A DNA stretch of 43,856 nucleotides from JAHJDS01 sp964569795 (GTDB lineage: Bacteria > Desulfobacterota > Desulfarculia > Desulfarculales > JAHJDS01). Of this stretch, positions 1-6,114 are shown one piece after another. The first letter of the stretch is position 1. Each line of letters begins with the position of its first letter. Position numbers and translations under genes: made by a program. The notes beneath the pieces are model-generated. The model ran no database searches, was not told where the DNA came from, and saw only the letters and a list, made by a program, of their open reading frames with translations. Where the stretch lies: assembly GCA_964569795.1 (NCBI GenBank), contig CAZMVB010000033.1, forward strand, positions 1-43,856. The letters are read 5' to 3'.

Positions 1-718
1 GCGACCATCTGCCGGCCGCGCCCAAGTGACTCATGTCCGCCTCGTCCGGGCCGAATAGCTCCACCACCCGGTTGAACTGCTCCACATCGTGAGGGACCGT
101 CTTCCAGACGATCTCCCCGAACTTGGTGAACTTGGGCTCGCCGTTGGGGCCCTCGGCCTGGCGGAAGTGCAGAAGCTCGTGAAAGATCAGCCGCCGGCGC
201 TGCTCGTGGTCCCGGACCGTCCACTCTTGCATCTGGACGATGACCAACAGGGACGGAGGGAAGCCGGCCAGGACGGCCAGGGCCTCCTCGAAGATGGCCC
301 GCTTCCATCCCTCACCCTGGATCTGCGGGACCCAGGCGATGGCCGCGGCGTCCGCTCCCCGGAGCTTCAAGGCGTCGGCGTACTGGAAATAGGCGATCGG
401 CACCCCGTCCAGGTGGCCCAAGTCTTTCCGAAACTCTTTGATTAACCCTTCGCCAATGGCTTTCGCCTCGGGGGCGTCAACTATCCCGGTCCCCTCGAGG
501 TGGATCCCGTTCTCTGCCGCCTCGGCTTGGACCATGGGCCGTCTCTGCCCCCCGGCCAGGTTCAAAAAGGTCCGGGCCGCCGACCCCAGACTGGCCAGCT
601 CGCCCGGCTTCAGCGTGCCCTGGTTCTTTTTCAGGGTTTCGACTACGTTGACCAGGCCAGCCTGTCCCAGACGGGTCCGGATGTCTGCCGGGTCGAGACC
701 TTTGTCACCCCGACTCAT
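1..718 (-). CDS. Putative phage metallopeptidase (partial, C-terminus off the window)
   Basis: The reading frame is open from an ATG at 718 to the left edge, so the 3' end is missing (about 239 codons seen). Near the end of the visible part is an HExxH zinc-protease signature (LIFHELLHFRQ), followed by a conserved stretch with Phe and His residues; the first ~110 residues are helical and resemble nothing I can name. The pattern matches the putative phage metallopeptidase family often found close to terminase genes. The ATG overlaps the stop of the methyltransferase gene upstream (ATGA), so translation is probably coupled. The plus-strand frames opposite it look like shadows. Zinc binding is inferred from the motif only. 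Confidence 0.7.
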   Translation of the reverse strand, partial: MSRGDKGLDPADIRTRLGQAGLVNVVETLKKNQGTLKPGELASLGSAARTFLNLAGGQRRPMVQAEAAENGIHLEGTGIVDAPEAKAIGEGLIKEFRKDLGHLDGVPIAYFQYADALKLRGADAAAIAWVPQIQGEGWKRAIFEEALAVLAGFPPSLLVIVQMQEWTVRDHEQRRRLIFHELLHFRQAEGPNGEPKFTKFGEIVWKTVPHDVEQFNRVVELFGPDEADMSHLGAAGRWS

Positions 719-1746
719 GACGCCGCACCCAGCAGGTGGGTCCGGACGTGCTCGGCCAGGGCCTTCATGAACAGGGGCGGGACCGAGTTGCCGATCCGCT
801 CCTTGGCCTGGGTCCGGGTGCCCACCCACTTGAATTGGGGCGGGAAGCTACCCAGGATCGCGGCCTCAAGGGTCGTCAGCTGCCGGGGGACGTCCCAACG
901 CCAGTGTAGATGGGATTTCGTCTGGGTCCGGCTGGGACGGTTCGGATCGAGACGGGCCGAGTGGAACGACCCGACGTAGTGACCCTGACAGCCTGGTCGC
1001 TTGATCGAGGCCTTGCGCAGGTCCTCATACGGATCCGCCACCTGCCAGGCCTCGAGGACCGCCTCGGAATGACCACCGGGTTCACCCGGCGGGATGTGCC
1101 CGATGGCCTGGAACACGGTCACCGGCCGGCTCTGCGGCCGGGGATGACTCGGCTTGACCTTCAGGTCTTCCCGGACGCCGATGAAGATCATCCGCTCCCG
1201 GAACTGGGGAACGGAGAAGTACATGGCGTTCATCAGCCGGGCCGAGACCCGGTAGCCAGCAGCCTTCAAGAGACGCATGGTCTCGGCGAAGACCAGCTTC
1301 ATCTTGCCTTTGACCATGCCCGAGACGTTTTCCATTAGGAACGCCCTGGGCCTCAGACCCTCGAGCAGCCGGACGTACTCCCGAAAAAGCTGGTTCCGGT
1401 CGTCCTCGAGGTCCCTGGTCCCGGCCGTACTGAACCCCTGACACGGCGGTGAGCCGTCCAGGACGTCCAGATCACCCTGACCAAGGCCGGTGGTCCGGAA
1501 AACCTCATCGACCGTCAGGCTGGCGATGTCCCCGTGAAAGACCGGGACTTCGGGGAAATTCAGCCTGAAGGTAGCAACCGCATTGTCGTCCCAGTCGATG
1601 GCCAGCAGTTCCCGGAAGCCGGCCATGGAGTAGCCCAAGGACGAGCCGCCGCACCCGGCAAAGGCCGAAACCACCGTCGGGGCCTCAGGCTCCTTCGGCG
1701 CCGCGTGCCGGGCCCAGGCCGTATCGAGCAGGTCCGAGTAGCTCAC
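715..1746 (-). CDS. dcm: DNA (cytosine-5-)-methyltransferase
   Basis: 343 residues with the ordered motifs of C5-cytosine methyltransferases: motif I (SAFAGCGGSSLG, SAM binding) near the N-terminus, motif IV with the catalytic Cys (GSPPCQGFS), motif VI (ENVSG), motif VIII (QFRERMIFIG) and motif X (GNSVPP) near the C-terminus, with the target-recognition region between VIII and X. It transfers a methyl group from SAM to C5 of cytosine in duplex DNA. The start is GTG at 1746, overlapping the stop of the radical SAM gene by 4 bp (GTGA). No restriction enzyme partner is adjacent, so it is probably a phage orphan methylase for protection or for marking cytosines for further modification. Confidence 0.93.
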   Translation of the reverse strand: MSYSDLLDTAWARHAAPKEPEAPTVVSAFAGCGGSSLGYSMAGFRELLAIDWDDNAVATFRLNFPEVPVFHGDIASLTVDEVFRTTGLGQGDLDVLDGSPPCQGFSTAGTRDLEDDRNQLFREYVRLLEGLRPRAFLMENVSGMVKGKMKLVFAETMRLLKAAGYRVSARLMNAMYFSVPQFRERMIFIGVREDLKVKPSHPRPQSRPVTVFQAIGHIPPGEPGGHSEAVLEAWQVADPYEDLRKASIKRPGCQGHYVGSFHSARLDPNRPSRTQTKSHLHWRWDVPRQLTTLEAAILGSFPPQFKWVGTRTQAKERIGNSVPPLFMKALAEHVRTHLLGAAS

Positions 1747-2849
1747 GCCGCTACCCCCGGACGCAAATGCTCGTCAACCGCCTGGCCTAGGGTCCGGGAG
1801 TTGTCGCCCGTCGTGGCCCGGGTGAAGTTCAGGACGCACTTACACAGGTCGTCCTGGCGAAAAACCCCGAAGGCCCGGGAGCGCAGGTTGTAGGTAAAGA
1901 CTCGGTAGTCCCGCAGCCTCTCCGTGCCGCAGCACTCGAATCCGTCACCATGCCCCAGGGGCGTGTTGTCCGCCGAAAAATATTTCAGGCCCGACTTGGC
2001 GGCCAGGTCCCGGGCCAAGTGAATGTACTCGAGCTTCAGGCCGTCCTGCAGGACCCAGTCGCTGGCCTCCCGGGTCCCGATCTTGGTCCGATACAGGTCC
2101 CGGACGTTGCCGAAGGCTTCCGCAAACAGGGTCTGCTCGGCCTTGCCCATGCTCTGACGGAGCTTCAGGCACTCGGTGTTGAAGGCCCAGCACCCGGCCT
2201 CCTTGATCGCCTCGACCAGGGCCGCCAGTTCCTTGGTCACCCGGGGCCAGATTGCCGGCTGAACCTTGACCATCACCGGGTAGCCCAGATCGACGATCCG
2301 GCTGATGGCCTCGAGCCTCTGCTCCGGTGACGGCGCCCCGGGCTCGATTTTCTTGAGCCACTCCCGGTCGAGGCTGATCAGGGTCACCGAAACCGTCAGG
2401 TTCATCCCAGGACCGATGCGCTTCAGCAGTCGGAACAGGACGCCCGGATTTTTGGTCTGGATCTGGACCGGGTAATCGTACAGACGCAGAATCCGGAGAA
2501 AGGCCTCGGTCGTCCGGTACTTCTCCTCGATGGCCGGGCACGGGTCGCTGATGGCCCCGATCTTGATCGGGTACCGGGAGTTGATCGCCACCGTGATCGC
2601 CCGGGTGAAATCACGCGGCCGGCCGTAGATCCCCTTCAGCCAGTCCTTGAACCGGTCCGGGTCGTTGGCCGTCAGGTCCTGGAATCCCGCCCTCTGGCGC
2701 CGGCGGTGGAAATTGGTGATGTCCCGCCCGAAACAGTAAACGCAGTTGTGAAGACACCCCTTGTAGGTGTCCAGGTGAAGGGGCACCGGGCAGATCAGCC
2801 ACTGCGATGTCATCGCTGGCGGCCAGAACGTCTGCTTGACCAGCCTCAC
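1743..2849 (-). CDS. SplB-like radical SAM protein
   Basis: About 368 residues from the GTG at 2849, which overlaps the ParB-like gene's stop (GTGA). The frame is open upstream to a GTG at 2879, but the 4-bp overlap matches the other junctions in this operon. A CX3CX2C cluster (GCLHNCVYC) near residue 40 is the radical SAM 4Fe-4S site. The context around it, with an N-terminal Tyr-Lys-Gly-Cys and a following TIM-barrel pattern (VAINSRYPIKIG, NLTVSVTLISLD), is like COG1533/SplB proteins (DNA repair photolyase and relatives). A substrate cannot be read from sequence. Being sandwiched between a ParB-fold protein and a C5-methyltransferase suggests it acts on DNA bases or nucleotides, but that is inference. 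Confidence 0.85.
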   Translation of the reverse strand: MRLVKQTFWPPAMTSQWLICPVPLHLDTYKGCLHNCVYCFGRDITNFHRRRQRAGFQDLTANDPDRFKDWLKGIYGRPRDFTRAITVAINSRYPIKIGAISDPCPAIEEKYRTTEAFLRILRLYDYPVQIQTKNPGVLFRLLKRIGPGMNLTVSVTLISLDREWLKKIEPGAPSPEQRLEAISRIVDLGYPVMVKVQPAIWPRVTKELAALVEAIKEAGCWAFNTECLKLRQSMGKAEQTLFAEAFGNVRDLYRTKIGTREASDWVLQDGLKLEYIHLARDLAAKSGLKYFSADNTPLGHGDGFECCGTERLRDYRVFTYNLRSRAFGVFRQDDLCKCVLNFTRATTGDNSRTLGQAVDEHLRPGVAA

Positions 2850-3355
2850 TTCGGCCACCGGTGACCGCACTGGGGACACTCGATGAACTCGACGTCGTCC
2901 TCAACCGTCTCGTCGAATTCCTTGAACTCGACCTCGGGGATCTCGACGGCCGCCTTCAACTCACCCAGCATCTCGGCCAGGGCCTCGTCCGCCCCGACCT
3001 CGATATCCGCCAGCAGCTTGGCCAGCAGGTCCGGGTCCTCGGCCGCCATGGACGTGATCCGGTCGAATATGGCGAGGGCTCGTTTTTCCTCCTGTTCGCT
3101 CAGGTCCAGATAGGTGACCGGGACCGTGGGCTGACCTTCCCGGATGGCCAGCTCGACCCGGAAATGACCGTCCACCATGTGGCCGGTGTTCTTGTTGACC
3201 TTGACCTCGTCAATCCAGCCCAACTCACTCAGGCTGGCCGTGGTCCACAAGCCCTGTTTCTCGGTGTGGACCCGGAAGTTGAACGGGTTGGCCAGAAGCT
3301 CATGAGGGTCAACGTCGGCGTGGCCGACAATGCGGTTTTTCCATATCTCGGACAA
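2846..3355 (-). CDS. ParB/Srx-fold domain protein with C-terminal zinc ribbon
   Basis: 169 residues. The first ~110 have the ParB N-terminal (ParB/sulfiredoxin) pattern: HELLANPFNFRVH, then GHMVDGHFRVELA, then a helix region (LDLSEQEEKRALAIFDRI). The C-terminus ends in a single zinc-ribbon knuckle (CPQCGHRW). Such short ParB-like proteins accompany phage DNA methyltransferases. The start is TTG at 3355, chosen because an ideal GGGAGGTG lies about 8 bases upstream and no better start exists. First gene of the unit ParB-like > radical SAM > methyltransferase > metallopeptidase, each joined by 4-bp overlaps. Confidence 0.82.
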   Translation of the reverse strand: MSEIWKNRIVGHADVDPHELLANPFNFRVHTEKQGLWTTASLSELGWIDEVKVNKNTGHMVDGHFRVELAIREGQPTVPVTYLDLSEQEEKRALAIFDRITSMAAEDPDLLAKLLADIEVGADEALAEMLGELKAAVEIPEVEFKEFDETVEDDVEFIECPQCGHRWPK

Positions 3356-3407
3356 GACGACGCACCTCCCTTGAAGCCGTTGCCCCCGTCGTGATAGTGT
3401 TCACGCC

Positions 3408-3421
3408 GTGCGGTACCGCAC
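3408..3421. repeat. Perfect 14-bp palindrome upstream of the ParB-like gene
   Basis: GTGCGGTACCGCAC is a perfect palindrome about 50 bp upstream of the ParB-like start and about 140 bp upstream of the HicB-like gene, in the only intergenic stretch between the two diverging units. Position and symmetry suggest an operator for a dimeric regulator; the regulator is not known. Confidence 0.4.
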
Positions 3422-3562
3422 ACGGGAAGGGGGCTCAGCCTGCTTTGGACGCGCTATCGTCCAGGGCGACGAGGGGGAGTGCCACCTCCCCTTCGTCCCT
3501 TCCTTTTCAAATCCTCATGTGATGGAGTTACCGGCCATCATCGACCAACTTGGAGGTCCAAG

Positions 3563-3772
3563 ATGGACGTTCCCGAGTATCCCTTTGAACTGCGCCGCCT
3601 CTCCGAGGATAAGGGCGGCGGCTGGTTGATAACTTTTCCCGATCTGCCCGGCTGCATGTCCGACGGCGAGACCGCGGAAGAGGCCATTGCGAACGGGGCC
3701 GAGGCCGTGCGCGGGTGGATCGCCATCGCCAGGGAATTCGGTGATCCGGTCCCGGGGACGGTGAAGGATTAG
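3563..3772 (+). CDS. HicB-like antitoxin (orphan)
   Basis: 69 residues from the ATG at 3563, which has GGAGGT five bases upstream; the longer open frame upstream has no such signal. The sequence has the HicB-type partial RNase H fold: N-terminal strands around GGGWLITFPDLPGC, then the ETAEEAIANGAEAVRGWI helix. HicB proteins neutralise the HicA mRNA interferase, but no HicA-like frame (a short ORF with a conserved His in a dsRNA-binding fold) is present on either side. It may therefore be an orphan antitoxin or a stand-alone regulator. No DNA-binding extension is present at the C-terminus, so autoregulation is unclear. Confidence 0.75.
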   Translation: MDVPEYPFELRRLSEDKGGGWLITFPDLPGCMSDGETAEEAIANGAEAVRGWIAIAREFGDPVPGTVKD

Positions 3773-3781
3773 TCAGAACTC

Positions 3782-3841
3782 TTGACAATCAGGCCCGGCC
3801 ATGTCAAATTGTACATGAAGGACATAATGTCCATCATGTAC
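3782..3841 (+). promoter_or_regulatory. Promoter and operator of the toxin-antitoxin operon
   Basis: A perfect -35 box TTGACA at 3782-3787 is followed after 16 bases by a weak -10 (TCAAAT, 3804-3809). Directly downstream, 3811-3825 and 3827-3841 form a 15-bp inverted repeat with one mismatch around a central A (arms GTACATGAAGGACAT and ATGTCCATCATGTAC). Its place between promoter and antitoxin start fits autorepression by the antitoxin or antitoxin-toxin complex. Confidence 0.6.
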
Positions 3842-3855
3842 GCGAGGTTGAAATC

Positions 3856-4107
3856 ATGACCCGCCTCAGCGCCAGCGACGCCCGGAAGGAACTCGCCGAG
3901 ATCCTCAACCGGGTCGCCTATACCGGTGAAAGGATCATCCTTCACCGCCGGGACAAGAACGTGGCCGCCCTGATCTCCATGGAGGACCTGGAGCTTCTGC
4001 GCCGCCTCGAGGACCTGGTTGACAACGAGGCCGCCGACGCCGCCTTGCGGGAGCCCGGGAAGTCCATCCCCTGGGAAAAGGTCAAGTCCGAACTCGGCCT
4101 GTCCTAA
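3856..4107 (+). CDS. Type II antitoxin, Phd/YefM family
   Basis: 83 residues. The N-terminal half has the Phd/YefM DNA-binding fold pattern (SASDARKELAEILNRVAYTGERIILHRRDKNVAALIS), with the two-part helix-strand arrangement; the C-terminal half (from about residue 50) is acidic and helical, as expected for the toxin-wrapping tail. Its stop (TAA) abuts the ATG of the RelE-like toxin gene, the usual antitoxin-first order. A long inverted repeat just upstream is the likely operator. The partner in the next gene makes the assignment firm at family level. Confidence 0.9.
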   Translation: MTRLSASDARKELAEILNRVAYTGERIILHRRDKNVAALISMEDLELLRRLEDLVDNEAADAALREPGKSIPWEKVKSELGLS

Positions 4108-4377
4108 ATGGAATATAGCATTGCATTCAGGCCGGCCGCCTTCCGGGAATTGGCCAAGCTCGAGGCCGATGTCAGGAAGCGAATCGCGGCCAGGATAGAG
4201 TCACTGTCGAAGACCCCCCGCCCCAGAGGGGTCGAAAAACTCCAAGGTCAGAAGAACCGCTACCGCATCCGGACCGGCGACTACCGGATCATCTACGAGG
4301 TGCATGACGACGTCCTGCTGATCCTGGTCGTCAGGATCGGCCACCGGCAGGACATCTATCAAAAGGCCGGACGCTGA
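4108..4377 (+). CDS. Type II toxin, RelE/ParE superfamily
   Basis: 89 residues with the RelE fold signature: N-terminal FRPAAFRELAKLEADVRKRI helices, then the C-terminal strands YRIRTGDYRIIYEVHDD and VVRIGHRQDIYQ. The Arg residues in YRIRxGDYR and the terminal Arg/Tyr match ribosome-dependent mRNA-cleaving RelE members better than gyrase-directed ParE, but sequence alone does not decide this. The ATG follows the antitoxin stop with no gap. A hairpin with a short T-run follows the gene. Role in the element: stabilisation or a defence/abortive function. Confidence 0.9.
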   Translation: MEYSIAFRPAAFRELAKLEADVRKRIAARIESLSKTPRPRGVEKLQGQKNRYRIRTGDYRIIYEVHDDVLLILVVRIGHRQDIYQKAGR

Positions 4378-4394
4378 CAGGTCCGGCAGTTCGG

Positions 4395-4415
4395 ATGTTG
4401 GTTGACCAACGTTTT
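4395..4415 (+). terminator. Probable terminator after the RelE-like gene
   Basis: ATGTTGG-TTGA-CCAACGT (4395-4412) forms a 7-bp stem with one G-U pair and a 4-base loop, followed by a short TTTT (4412-4415). It lies between the ends of two convergent genes, the toxin (plus) and the HNH-type nuclease gene (minus). Confidence 0.45.
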
Positions 4416-4416
4416 G

Positions 4417-4749
4417 CTATCCCGGCCGCTCGGGCGGCCGGCGACTCGGGGACCTGGGCGGCCGGCCGGTCAGGGTGTAGGTCAGATACCAGGAAATAAA
4501 CCACCTGATCTCGAACCAGGGATTGATCCGGTGATCATCCCAAAATTCCCGGCTGGGCCTGCTGTGCCGCTCACCATGATGGACAGGACAGAGCGGCACC
4601 GTGTCGTAGTCGCTGGCCTTGAGGCCCTTGCCGCCGTTGCCCTCATGATGGGCCACTGATGGACCCTGGGCGCCGCCGCAGACCAGGCACGGCTGCTTCC
4701 GGATGTAGGCCAGATAGTCCTGATCCCGGAACGGTTCGCTGCGGGCCAT
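4417..4749 (-). CDS. HNH-type nuclease of the DUF968/Ref group
   Basis: 110 residues from the ATG at 4749, which has GAGGT five bases upstream; the longer frame to 4860 crosses a terminator hairpin and is not used. Zinc and nuclease residues are in order: CLVCG, then AHHEGNG, then LCPVHHGERH, matching DUF968 and the Ref (P1) HNH nucleases that cut ssDNA/D-loops with RecA. The C-terminus is Arg/Pro-rich. It sits between convergent toxin-antitoxin genes and MntA-HepT. A role in phage recombination or as a site-specific endonuclease is likely from the family, not shown here. Confidence 0.8.
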   Translation of the reverse strand: MARSEPFRDQDYLAYIRKQPCLVCGGAQGPSVAHHEGNGGKGLKASDYDTVPLCPVHHGERHSRPSREFWDDHRINPWFEIRWFISWYLTYTLTGRPPRSPSRRPPERPG

Positions 4750-4820
4750 GCCTGACCTCAAAGAAATGCCCCGGCCGGCCGGAGGGACCGGACCGACCGA
4801 GGCGGGCGGCGTATTTCTCG

Positions 4821-4858
4821 AAAACAAAGCCCCCGGGGACCTGTCGTCTCCCGGGGGC
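4821..4858 (-). terminator. Rho-independent terminator downstream of HepT-MntA
   Basis: Read on the minus strand, a GC-only stem (GCCCCCGGGA ... TCCCCGGGGGC, 4829-4858, one bulge, 9-base loop) is followed by TTTGTTTT (4828-4821). This is a strong terminator for transcripts coming from the MntA-HepT genes, and it separates them from the DUF968 gene. Confidence 0.8.
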
Positions 4859-5040
4859 ACTCTCCTACGGGCCCGGTGCGGCGCTTCCGCTCTGACCGGG
4901 CCCCCTGCTTTGGGGTATCGAGGATCAGTCCATGATGCTCTCCGAAAAAGAATCAGCGGCTCTTCTCCCGAACCGCGCCCAATGATAATTCATCCTCACT
5001 GGTCTCCCGACCAAAAGTCAAGCGATCCCATCACCGTTTG
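4859..5040. other. Non-coding stretch between terminator and tandem repeats
   Basis: No convincing gene is seen on either strand. The open plus-strand frame here has no ribosome binding site and no recognisable family. Together with 4750-4858 and the repeats at 5041-5100 this makes a roughly 350-bp gap without a gene. Confidence 0.5.
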
Positions 5041-5100
5041 ACTACGTTTGACGCCGGCCGACTGCGGTTGACGCCTGCTGACTGGGTTTGACGCCGGTAG
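5041..5100. repeat. Three imperfect 20-bp tandem repeats
   Basis: 5041-5060, 5061-5080 and 5081-5100 align without gaps on the pattern ACT-n-CGnTTGACGCCnGn-nG; each unit contains GTTGACGCC or TTTGACGCC. The array begins right after a further TTTG at 5037-5040 and ends 4 bp from the HepT stop codon. It could be a protein-binding array such as iterons or a partition site. Confidence 0.75.
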
Positions 5101-5104
5101 GAAT

Positions 5105-5449
5105 TCAGGTTTCCTTGTCCTTGAGCATCTGCTCGAGTTCGAACACCAGAGGCGGTAGGTCCTCGGTCACGGTCAGCCACACTTGGTCCAAATCGACATC
5201 GAAATAGGCATGGACCAGCCGGTTTCGCATGGCGATGATCCGGACCCAGGGGATTTGGGGAAATCTCTGTCGGGTTTCTTCTTCGACCCGGGCCGCTGCC
5301 TCACCGATTATCTCCAGGCATTTGACCAGGCCAAGCGTCCCGATATGATCCTGGTCCAAATCGGATCGGTCCCGGCCTTTGAGGTAGGCCATCGCCTCCA
5401 AAGAGGCGTCATACATGTGCCTCAGGCGAATAAGGTCATCCTGCGGCAT
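5105..5449 (-). CDS. hepT: HepT-like HEPN toxin RNase (DUF86)
   Basis: 114 residues, all-helical HEPN fold. The catalytic RX4HXY motif is exact (RNRLVHAY, about residue 77), as in HepT toxins. The family length is about 110-140. It pairs with the nucleotidyltransferase MntA encoded just upstream: in characterised systems MntA adds AMP units to the Tyr of RX4HXY and silences HepT. The ATG at 5449 overlaps the end of mntA by 14 bp, so translation is coupled. Transcription ends at the hairpin at 4821-4858. Confidence 0.92.
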   Translation of the reverse strand: MPQDDLIRLRHMYDASLEAMAYLKGRDRSDLDQDHIGTLGLVKCLEIIGEAAARVEEETRQRFPQIPWVRIIAMRNRLVHAYFDVDLDQVWLTVTEDLPPLVFELEQMLKDKET

Positions 5450-5741
5450 ATTGGATCTCGCTTCTGCTCAGAACGTTATCCCGGAAGTACCGGCTGAGTT
5501 CGGCGGGCGTCCGAAGGTCAACCTTCCGGCCGAGCATCTCCGACAACTCCAGTTCCAGACCTGCCATGCCCAGCAACCCCACCGCATGGCCTGACTCGAA
5601 CTCGACCAATACGTCGACATCGCTGTCGGGCCTGAATTTGCCTTCCAGGATCGAGCCAAACAGTGCCAATTTCTTGATGCGATTTCGCCGGCAGAACTCG
5701 GCGATCTTGTCTTTCGGGAATTCGATGCCGTGGTATTTCAT
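5436..5741 (-). CDS. mntA: MntA-like minimal nucleotidyltransferase antitoxin
   Basis: 101 residues from the ATG at 5741 (GGAG seven bases upstream; a TTG at 5765 is open but less likely). The Pol beta-type signature is complete: LFGS, then D-V-D in PDSDVDVLVEF, the GSX10DXD pattern of MNT proteins. It transfers AMP to the HEPN toxin encoded next. The order antitoxin then toxin, with overlap, is standard for type VII MntA-HepT. A promoter with a good TATAAA box lies just upstream. Confidence 0.92.
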   Translation of the reverse strand: MKYHGIEFPKDKIAEFCRRNRIKKLALFGSILEGKFRPDSDVDVLVEFESGHAVGLLGMAGLELELSEMLGRKVDLRTPAELSRYFRDNVLSRSEIQYAAG

Positions 5742-5768
5742 CTTCCCGCTCCATCGTCGGGTCAACTA

Positions 5769-5797
5769 TTTATAACCCATTGCGATAAATCCAGCAA
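5769..5797 (-). promoter_or_regulatory. Promoter for mntA-hepT
   Basis: On the minus strand TTGCTG (5797-5792), a 17-bp spacer and TATAAA (5774-5769) lie about 28 bp upstream of the mntA ATG. The -10 matches 5 of 6 consensus bases; the -35 is weak. Confidence 0.5.
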
Positions 5798-5803
5798 GCC
5801 AAG

Positions 5804-6010
5804 TCAGGCGTCAGCCAGGTGTTTCCTCAACCAATCGTCACAGTCTCGTTTGCTGGTCATCCAGCGGCGGCCCATGTGCTTGGCCTTGAGCCTGCCGGCC
5901 TTGATCTCTCGCAATAAGAAATCACGACCCCGACCGGTGTAGAGTTCAATTTCATCCCATCCCGAGAGGAAGGACTCCCGCTCAATGACCACCCGCTTTT
6001 TCCTCGGCAT
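5804..6010 (-). CDS. Small HTH (excisionase/MerR-like) DNA-binding protein
   Basis: 68 residues, strongly basic (starts MPRKKR). The middle has a helix-turn-helix with a short wing (LLREIKAGRLKAKHMGRRW) followed by a helix (DDWLRKHL), the arrangement seen in excisionase and AlpA-type regulators. The ATG at 6010 is preceded by GGAG at a slightly long distance. It is the first gene after the long ParB protein and could regulate either the ParB unit or the toxin-antitoxin region. It is not next to the integrase, so true excisionase function is doubtful. Confidence 0.65.
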   Translation of the reverse strand: MPRKKRVVIERESFLSGWDEIELYTGRGRDFLLREIKAGRLKAKHMGRRWMTSKRDCDDWLRKHLADA

Positions 6011-6077
6011 TTCTTCTTGACTCCGTTTTTCGGTCCCGTTACCCTCCTGTTAAGCGTTGATCGATTTTTTGTTTCTC

Positions 6078-6105
6078 GGGCCTGGCTGTGCCAGCAGCCG
6101 GGCCC
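6078..6105. other. GC-rich hairpin after the ParB-family gene
   Basis: GGGCCTGGCTG ... CAGCCGGGCCC can form a long stem just beyond the ParB-family stop. There is no T-run behind it on the minus strand (GAGAAACAAAAAA follows), so it is not a classical terminator, though it may protect or pause the transcript. Confidence 0.4.
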
Positions 6106-6114
6106 AAAGCCTTT

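Noticed and set aside
3408..3629. Plus-strand frame upstream of the HicB-like gene considered as HicA
   Set aside because: No dsRNA-binding-like fold pattern, no conserved Gly-His-His segment, and no ribosome binding site; it overlaps the real HicB-like gene in another phase.
5041..5100. 20-bp tandem repeats considered as a CRISPR array
   Set aside because: Units are contiguous and there are no spacers; no cas genes. The Cas4-like nuclease belongs to the recombination set.
6078..6105. Hairpin after the long ParB gene considered as terminator
   Set aside because: No T-run follows on the minus strand, and the T-rich stretch lies on the wrong side.
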